Made by a program: the position numbers and the translations under genes. Below the pieces are notes generated by a model. That model was given only the letters and a program-made list of their open reading frames with translations, searched no databases and was not told where the DNA came from. DNA of 64,000 nt from Tribonema minus (Eukaryota; Sar; Xanthophyceae; Tribonematales; Tribonemataceae): positions 434,001 through 498,000 of the forward strand of contig JAFCMP010000522.1 in assembly GCA_017506865.1 (NCBI GenBank), written 5' to 3'. Positions 58,401 to 64,000 of this stretch are shown here, piece after piece (positions within the stretch are counted from its first letter, which is position 1; each line of letters begins with the position of its first letter).

Positions 58401-59745
58401 CATTGACGGTGAGCTGTATCGACACGGCATCTCCCTGCGCGCGATTAAACCCCGTGGGGTACAACCCATTGCACAGCGGCGTCAGCTGATTGGGCTTCAC
58501 CACGTGCTCCTCCATAGCCAGCACCAGCATAGACTGCTCCAGAATGCTCGCAAAGACGATATTCTTGCCCCGCGCCACCAGGTCCCCCACAGTAGGCCAC
58601 ACTGCACCGTCCACCACAAACTCCTCCGCTGAGTACACGCGCTCCGCGCCGATCACGAGCCCAATTTCGTCGGAAATGAGCTGCTCGTGGCCGTTGCTGT
58701 ATGACTCCAGCTTGACCACGAGAAACTCCTTGCTGTTCCCCGGCAGGTTGAGCCACTCGCTGATGATGAGCAGCTGCGTGCGGAAGGTGGGCGCGTCGCT
58801 GCGCAGCGGGAGAGATTGCGACAGGCGCTGGTTTCGGTACTCAGACTACAAACGCAGCATACATACGCAGCATGTAGACTGACAGCACAGCATTATTGTT
58901 GCTATTTTTCACCAGCGTTCATCTGCTTTCTCAAGACGAGGCCTGTGTGGTCCTCACACTGCAGTAGCCTTGGCTGTTGTGTGGCATGAGCCGCCGTTCA
59001 ATTGACGCAGCATGGTTACATGAGTGTGCATTGACACATCAGCATGCTAGCAAATTCACAGGAGGGAACCAGGAGCTGACAGCTGCAGACCAAGCAGCCA
59101 GGGTGCCGCCTTCATTATCAAGGGCAGGTTCAAAGGAGTGCGCAGATGAGGACTCACGCTCTGCAGGTGGTCGCAGTTGGTCCAAAGTCCGGCACTCCGC
59201 ATGCATTGCATGTTTTCCACCCAATATTGCTGCAGAGCTGCATCAGCACAAACATCGGCAGCACACAGAGCAGAGGTACTGTCAGCGTTGCGTTCGAACA
59301 GTGCAACTTGAACCATTCAAAGCATCACGGTAAAAGCAAATGGCAATGTATGCAATATGAGACTTGCCTGATAAGCCTGCTCTGAAGCGGTAGACCCGGC
59401 ATGGCAGACACGAAGGGCTGATGCGTCGTTGTCGTCGGCAGCCAACTCGGCGATAAAATGGATGTCGATTTCTATTCCTCTGACCCCCAAGCAGTTTAGT
59501 TGATCATACAGGTCGTAGCGCTGATTGGTGACTATTTCGAAGTAGCTGTGGGTAGCAGGGGTCATGTCGCTGCTATAGGAGTTGTGGGTTGCTGCATAAG
59601 TGTGGGTGTCGACGGGCCGGACGTCATACCCCAAAAATCGCTGCAGCTGGCTAGCCCTGAGAAGCCAACCAGATGTCTCCGTCTGTCCTCTCGCTGCCGG
59701 TAATCCAGCAGCACAGGCCGCCAGCAGCACAAGTAATCGCGTCAT
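52136..59745 (-). CDS. Gene B: PI-PLC X-like domain fused to a five-helix prominin/Tweety-like membrane region, 12 exons
   Basis: Exons from the start: 59745-59368, 59229-59158, 58845-58396, 58170-57748, 56942-56775, 56497-56101, 55402-55251, 54610-54368, 53982-53845, 53642-53565, 53046-52849, 52498-52136. They sum to 3,060 bases (1,019 aa) with agreeing phases. A signal peptide (1-20) leads into a PI-PLC X-like phosphodiesterase region: THNSY (His54), VRGIEIDIH (Arg89, Glu92, Asp94) and CHAG (His115), the expected catalytic positions. A Cys-containing segment (about 340-497) follows. Five helices lie at about 539-563, 597-619, 718-747, 770-796 and 943-968. Two long loops separate helices 2-3 and 4-5, and short basic loops join 1-2 and 3-4, as in prominin and Tweety proteins. 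Predicted: a surface enzyme or lipid-binding protein; homology of the five-helix part is inferred from topology only. Confidence 0.82.
52849..53046 (-). CDS. Gene B exon 11: second extracellular loop, part 2
   Basis: Residues 834-899. NIVRAFTNDVIADTARYYVT, C, then FAQLIEQGFLFTFIAKG and CPALAPAKDR. The acceptor is CGCGCAG, the donor CGG|GTGAGT, phase 0. Confidence 0.8.
53565..53642 (-). CDS. Gene B exon 10: second extracellular loop, part 1
   Basis: Residues 808-833: CLNTQRQEQTYNAIKQGC and ENK. Phase 0 at both ends. The donor AAG|GTTGCT is weak but is the only phase-compatible site seen before the frame loses similarity. Confidence 0.65.
53845..53982 (-). CDS. Gene B exon 9: helix 4
   Basis: Residues 762-807. 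VKRSLRFSKW (basic, cytoplasmic), then helix VLLPVSILLVVCSWVSAGLL, ending DICVDPRQ. The donor is CAA|GTGAGT, phase 0. Confidence 0.85.
54368..54610 (-). CDS. Gene B exon 8: loop end and helix 3
   Basis: Residues 681-761. KAFIAKNFKGLGDDIMAVSH leads into helix 3 (MIRVIIGVIVSAIIIFITAS), then the basic loop SSVRRGSDHTAVMR. The donor is CGG|GTAAGT, phase 0. Confidence 0.85.
54978..55070. repeat. TGACTCA-containing 18 bp minisatellite
   Basis: About five units of TGACTCATCATGACTCAT in the intron between exons 7 and 8 of gene B. The unit contains the AP-1-like TGACTCA palindrome, probably by chance of the repeat. Confidence 0.9.
55251..55402 (-). CDS. Gene B exon 7: first extracellular loop
   Basis: Residues 630-680. 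RHELDHAAGLMIDAHEAAVK, then AELSTCDAKTDFETSIKQ: a helical loop, as between helices 2 and 3 of prominin. The donor is CAG|GTACAT, phase 0. Confidence 0.8.
55419..55485. repeat. Two-copy tandem repeat next to the exon 7 acceptor of gene B
   Basis: Two units of about 32 bp starting ACCCACACAAATATAGGGCA, lying in the intron upstream (in gene sense) of exon 7. Confidence 0.85.
56073..56100. repeat. TGAG microsatellite overlapping a splice donor
   Basis: ACTC units on the + strand give GTGAGTGAG repeats in gene B sense, starting exactly at the exon 6 boundary. Confidence 0.85.
56101..56497 (-). CDS. Gene B exon 6: helices 1 and 2
   Basis: Residues 498-630. Helix 1 is VGVACAAIPFALLGLVLAFV, the basic loop CGQRRRRYSKG, helix 2 WVFALFSACCVITMAAAVTA. 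The donor lies in a GTGAG microsatellite (56076-56100, + strand CTCAC units), phase 1. Confidence 0.85.
56775..56942 (-). CDS. Gene B exon 5
   Basis: Residues 442-497. It reads WVNVHSNAFGCWIAENGRPY and CLGDGD, then a Pro/Ala linker and TDICFNIK. Phase 0 at both ends. The donor AAG|GTATTG is weak. The acceptor lies behind a C-rich tract. Confidence 0.75.
57748..58170 (-). CDS. Gene B exon 4: end of the PLC-like region and Cys-containing segment
   Basis: Residues 301-441. STIWSWAENAP suggests the final strand of the PLC-like barrel. GRWTDVPCLGDQQYYYACVA resembles the end of a C-type-lectin-like fold, only weakly. The acceptor follows a long C-run (a G-run on the + strand, 58185-58206); donor CTG|GTGGGT, phase 0. 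Confidence 0.8.
58185..58206. repeat. Homopolymeric G run
   Basis: 22 consecutive G on the + strand. In gene B sense it is the C-rich tract ahead of the exon 4 acceptor. A comparable run lies at about 56949-56973 ahead of exon 5. Confidence 0.9.
58396..58845 (-). CDS. Gene B exon 3: second half of the PLC-like barrel
   Basis: Residues 151-300. LLIISEWLNLPGNSKEFLVV matches the barrel strand region of PLC-like enzymes, followed by KLESYSNGHEQLI, GDLVARGKNIVFAS and a Cys near CNGLYPTGF. The donor is GAT|GTGAGT, phase 0. Confidence 0.85.
59158..59229 (-). CDS. Gene B exon 2
   Basis: Residues 127-150, 24 codons: QYWVENMQCMRSAG, then NCDHLQS. Phase 0 at both ends, donor AGC|GTGAGT. Two cysteines may pair with those in exon 1. 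Only the CTGCAG|CAATAT acceptor keeps the frame. Confidence 0.7.
59368..59745 (-). CDS. Gene B exon 1: signal peptide and PLC catalytic core
   Basis: Residues 1-126. The start chosen is the Met of MTRLLVLLAACAAG, which gives a clean signal peptide; an upstream in-frame ATG (59793) would add a charged stretch. It contains THNSY, NQRYDLYDQL, GVRGIEIDIHF and RVCHAG. The donor is CAG|GCAAGT, a GC-AG intron, phase 0. Confidence 0.85.
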
Positions 59746-59799
59746 GCTTCCTCGGCCAGCTCGCCGACGCGAGCAGGTTTGCTGATCAGGCACACGCAG

Positions 59800-60520
59800 C
59801 CAGTGACGGTACGGTGACCGGTGTTGCCTCAGCCACAGACCTGGCCGAATGCAGGACCTGCTTGAGAAGGGCAGGCGAGCCGCTGGCTTTCAATCAACTC
59901 TCGGCATAATCACAAACTTCAAGTTCAAATTCTCCGCCGAGGTCGAGGTCATCACGTGCACCGTTCGTGATGAGTGAGCGGAGCAAACCACACGCAACGT
60001 CGTCGCTAATCTACACGATGATCTGGACGCTTTCGACCTGCTGCGCTGTGAAGTGGCAGATGTGCTGAAAAAAGCGCCAGGGTCTGTAGTAAAACACTCA
60101 GCAGGTCCTGCCCTAACCCACTCAAGCCACTCAAGCCTCGCAAACTAGTTGCAGCTGGGCTCGTGCACCACCCATCAAGTAGGATCCTGTAAACAAGAAA
60201 CTCGTGAGCACGCTTAGAACAGGACAGGCAATAGGGCTGTGATCACTGAACAGCAAGGCATCGATCACTTTCTAGCAGCTACCATATATGTCATGGTTAT
60301 GTTCATCGGAGGCGACATGCTGAGCGATGCGGACCTGATATTTGTGTGTGTGTGTGTGTGTTTGGTTGTCAAAGTGACATCACTCAAATGCCTTCAAGTT
60401 TAAGGCTATGAATGACCCGAGCACGCACGCGATGCTTGGCCTTCTCTAACTGGATGTCGACATTCTCCAGAGTTGGCTGACAAGCGATTGCTTTCTGTCG
60501 TCGTCGACAACAGTACTTGT
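59800..60520. other. Region upstream of gene B
   Basis: No gene recognised. It should contain the gene B promoter, but no clear TATA or initiator could be assigned. A TG dinucleotide run is at 60343-60361. Confidence 0.4.
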
Positions 60521-60526
60521 TGAACT

Positions 60527-61245
60527 GTATGATACATATCATACAGTTCATGGGCTGTATGTCTCTGTGTGGCAGTCAGTGCATGTGCTGTATGTCATTC
60601 AGCGTACATATCATACAGTTCATGTGCTGTATGTCTCTGTATAGAATCAGTGCATGCGCTGCATGTCTGGTACAGGTGCTGCACGATACAGGCCGTAGGC
60701 TGTATGTCCTGTGTGATCTATGATGCATAGGGTAACATACAGTTCGTGGTCTGTATGTCTCTTTGTTTCTGTTGTCCCTGTGTGGCATGTAATGCATCAT
60801 GGACTGTATGTGTTTCAAGTGCTATATGTCTGATACATGTCATGGGCTGTATGTCCCTGTGTGGCGTGTAATGCATAACTATCATACAGTTTATGGGCTG
60901 TATGTCATGTGTGTCAGTCAGTTCATATGCTGTATGTCATTCACTGCATGTGCTGTATGTCTCAGAGTTCATGGGCTGTATGTCCCTGTGCAGCATGCAA
61001 TGCATGTGCTGCATGTACACATCACGCAATTCGTGGGCTGTATGTATCTGGGTAGCATTCAGTACATGTGCTGTATGTCTCATACACTTCATGTGGCTGT
61101 ATGTCCCTGTGTAGCATGCAATGCATGTGCTGTATGCAATGATTGTATTATTTAGTGCTTGGGTTGTATGTCACCTGCATAGTGTATCACAAAGTCATGG
61201 GCTGTATGTCCCTGTGTAGCATACACTGCAATTGCTGTCTTGGTG
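60527..61245. repeat. Minisatellite of about 720 bp
   Basis: Degenerate units of roughly 30-45 bp built from GGGCTGTATGTCCCTGTGT, GCATGCAATGCATGTGCTGT-like and CATACAGTTCATG blocks. It makes Cys/Met-rich open frames (repeated GCMSLC, CMCCMS) that I regard as artefacts of the repeat. Confidence 0.9.
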
Positions 61246-61446
61246 TCTTGGTCTGCCGTCCGCGAGACATGCATGCTTGCAATGTTGTCATAAAAGGCAG
61301 CACATCACAGGGGAAGACAGTCATCACAGGGGAAGACGAGTGTATTGTGTTGATAACCCGACAGTAGCCCCAAGAGTAGGCCTAGAGCAGGCCGAGAGTA
61401 ACCCGAGAGTAGCCCAACTTGCTATCTTGCTTCCGCGGTGCCCGGT

Positions 61447-61902
61447 TTACCGCCAGACATACACCCGCGGTATCCAGTTCACCGGAACAGCTGCGGGCTG
61501 AAACGCAATGTGTTTGAGAGTGACACCGGTAGGCATGTCAAAGAGGCTGTCTACCCCTCGCGTGTTGAAGTCATTGATGCTCGTCCACTTCACAATCTCA
61601 GGGTAGAAGTCGTCATCATAAGGCGATGCGTCCCCCTTGACGAACCATGGAAGCACACACACATCTCTCCAGCATCCTATGACCTCTCCATTGTGCCTGA
61701 CGTCCAAATCGAAGTGTCCCTCCATCCCGTGGAACCCTATGACGATGCAGTGGCAACTTCGTAACGTCTGTTGCTTTGTCCACTGCAAGAAGGCGAGGGC
61801 GGCACACAGTGCTGTCTTTGCACTTGCAATGATGTCAACCGTGGCCGTGTCGACCGTGGCCATGTCCACGACTGTGCTAGTGTCAGAGTCATAATCAGAC
61901 AT
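61447..61902 (-). CDS. Small hypothetical protein, 151 aa
   Basis: A single-exon frame from MSDYDSDTSTVV to a TAA stop. It has an acidic start with a short TVDxATVD repeat, a middle with CHCIVIGFHGMEGHFDLDVR and a C-terminus ending RVYVWR. No signal peptide or membrane helix. Length, composition and an ATG in reasonable context support coding, but I do not recognise the family and cannot exclude a chance frame or missing exons. Confidence 0.5.
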   Translation of the reverse strand: MSDYDSDTSTVVDMATVDTATVDIIASAKTALCAALAFLQWTKQQTLRSCHCIVIGFHGMEGHFDLDVRHNGEVIGCWRDVCVLPWFVKGDASPYDDDFYPEIVKWTSINDFNTRGVDSLFDMPTGVTLKHIAFQPAAVPVNWIPRVYVWR

Positions 61903-61959
61903 GGTCCAGGTTCGTGAGTATGGAGTGAGTGAGGGACTGAGACTGCCGCACAAAAGATT

Positions 61960-64000
61960 CGGCAGGCCAATTTAATTTGAGTTTATTCAATAATATACCC
62001 CTGCAAACCACAAATCATCAGGTCAGGTTCAAGTTGAAGGAGACCACGAACCTTACAACAGATGTCAGGGGCTTCCCCCCAGGGGGGGTGCTTCTGCTGC
62101 TCCTTTGGCCTCGCATGTTTTCATGTTCTCATAAGAAATCAGGAGCAGCAACGGCATGTAGTGTATGAAGTGTGTGAGGTTCTCATATTTCAAACGCTTA
62201 AGGTCAGTGAGATTCTCATATCAGATAAAGGCCTGTCTGACCAGGTCGTACACTGAGCAATGTTCTTGTTTTATAAGAAATCACAACCATGAGACATGTT
62301 AAGTCACCAAGTCTCTGAGGTTCTCATATTTCAGGTGTACAGCGTCAAGCACATGCAGAGGCATGATGAGTGTGCCAGAACAGTCTCACCTCAGCCTACT
62401 CTTATTAACTTCATGAAGATGGCGCAAGCGCAAAGCGTAGCAAGGAAACACATTCTGCATTTAGTGTGTGTGTGTGTGTTGCTGCTACGTGTTGCGCAGT
62501 GGTGTGGTGGGAGGCGATGTCGTGGGCGCCGGAAAGTGGCACTTGTCGGCAATCAAAACATAATGCAAGTAATGTCCTGTCTTTTCAGACAAGTGAATAA
62601 TTTTGGAAGGTACACATTGAGCTTGGTTTCCACGCTTCTCTGGCCTTTTTTGTCCCTTACCTGCGGCTTGCCTCTGCCTCTGACACAAAGCCTTGTGTGC
62701 ATGCGGTTTTGATTTGCGTGTTGAGTTCTGCACTATAATAATTGCATCAGCCTTGGCTTTAGCGGCGCCTGTACCAGACTGGCCCAATCAGGCTAGGGCA
62801 ACTGTGAAACATGTTGCATCCTGGCAATTGAGAGTGCTGTTTCACACGTCACATTGATACACATGCCAATCCTGAGCACTTTTGTAGAATACGGGGTAAA
62901 ACATGTGCCCCCGGGCTCCTCTGCTTAACATGAGTGCGCCTCATGATGTGCACTGTACAAGGGTAGCCTGACTGTATGCCGTTAAAAGCCTTTCTAATAA
63001 TCAGTCGTGCAAAGGAAGGCTTGAGCGCAAGTTCAAAATCCCCTAGTCTCATGTGTCTGACCAAACATCAGTAGGATCAGTAAAGCTTGGTGTTTAAGCT
63101 TTCCCTATTCAAATGTCTCGATCAAATCAGTAGGGTATATGTTGGGTGAGTGTGTTTCAGGTTTCCCCTACTAGTATGTGTAGTACGTAAGTTCACATCT
63201 TTGTGGCAGCCCTCCTGCATGATGTTTTGATTTGAAGATCCTGAGTCCGTGAGTCAACAAAGTAGCACATGACTTCAAACGTAATCACAATACTTAGTCT
63301 TGCCGAGGTAGACTACCTCGGATCAGGAGGCTGCACATGGTGAGTACTGATAATAGGGAAGGCTAACGCTCCATCAGGCTTGATCTTACCTACAGATTCG
63401 AACTTCAACATTGATCCACTGTGATTCACAAAAAAGTCTAGCGAGCATCATACCTCGCCCACTTAGGGTCAGTCTCTGAAAACAGCTTTTTACGATCAGC
63501 ACAGGCTCAGGAGCTTCAATGACTTCATAAACTTCAACTTTGTAGATAGGGTGCATAACGCGAGTACGCATGTTGGGCAGCCCGATCTTATCATGATATT
63601 TGCCATTCCTGGTAGAGTTTTAAAAATGACTGCATATACCAGGCACATTGCCAAACAACGGCAACTGTTACAGAAGGCAGAACACCAGAACACCCTCGCC
63701 TCTTCAAAGTATGTGGGGACTCTTCAAGTATTAAAACCTTCCTACTACACACAGCATGAAGCAATTGTGCATCAGGAACTTACACTCTGATAACTTCCAC
63801 AGGCACCCAGAGCATGCACGCCACAGCGCCCTAGCCAATTCGTTGAACTGCTGATGTTGCAGGCACGGCGCACGATGCAGTATCATACCCTTGACAGTGC
63901 CCTGGACCGCACTCAAGGCCTGCTTGTGTTGTTGCCCATGTGCCCTACGCCTGTGTAGTAGAAACCGGCAGGGCCATCCTGCACACTCTATGGAGTGCAT
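61960..64000. other. Terminal region without recognised genes
   Basis: Only short frames. The motif GAGGTTCTCATATTTCA recurs around 62178, 62210 and 62318 with variation, and a TG run lies near 62466. Nothing else is supported. Confidence 0.4.

Noticed and set aside
60517-61155. Cys/Met-rich open frames resembling small secreted peptides
   Set aside because: They are direct translations of a minisatellite and change frame without constraint.
1-64000. tRNA and rRNA genes
   Set aside because: I looked for B-box-like GTTCGA motifs and rRNA signatures; the few hits had no matching A box or stems. A covariance-model scan would be needed to exclude them fully.

Overview
The window looks like a nuclear contig from a unicellular eukaryote with intron-rich genes and GC-rich exons, probably a microalga. 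The lineage is not resolved. The supporting signs are spliced genes with GT-AG and GC-AG introns, GC-rich protein ends in intron sequence of more balanced composition, two families of LINE retrotransposons carrying a restriction-like endonuclease, a short TTAGGG tract, and large surface proteins of a type known from algae and other protists.

Layout. 1-3538 holds no confident gene, only a short TTAGGG tract, a 70-75 bp direct repeat and one GC-rich exon-like open frame. 3539-45431 (+) is one very large gene (gene A). I could assemble 14 exons whose splice phases all agree, 3,486 coding bases in total (1,161 aa) once the transposon splitting exon 10 is set aside. The product has a signal peptide, a right-handed beta-helix ectodomain of Pmp-type repeats (GGA and FxxN motifs), a Cys-rich EGF-like neck, about eight membrane helices and a cytoplasmic tail. 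45432-52135 is intergenic, between two genes that converge, and holds decayed copies of the end of gene A plus a 5'-truncated, broken antisense LINE (47531-50939). 52136-59745 (-) is gene B: 12 exons, 1,019 aa, a signal peptide and PI-PLC X-like domain fused to five membrane helices arranged as in prominin or Tweety proteins. 60527-61245 is a minisatellite, 61447-61902 (-) a small orphan gene, and the rest to 64000 has nothing I can support.

Mobile DNA inside gene A. Intron 1 holds a 3.1 kb foldback element with 1.5 kb inverted arms. Intron 8 holds an apparently complete 6.8 kb LINE with one long intact frame (OTU protease, zinc fingers, reverse transcriptase, restriction-like endonuclease) and an exact 12 bp target duplication. 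Exon 10 is split by a second, two-ORF LINE (30687-36680). A decayed duplicate of exon 10 upstream still shows the unoccupied site.

The most unusual pattern is that many introns of gene A are made of decaying tandem copies of the neighbouring exon edge. Arrays upstream of an exon repeat its acceptor site and first codons; arrays downstream repeat its last codons and donor site. This is seen at exons 4, 5, 6, 7, 8, 10, 11 and 13, and at the 3' end of exon 14. It suggests that these introns, and the 42 kb gene, grew by repeated tandem duplication across splice sites.

The two host genes encode cell-surface membrane proteins. Nothing in the sequence links them functionally apart from being neighbours.
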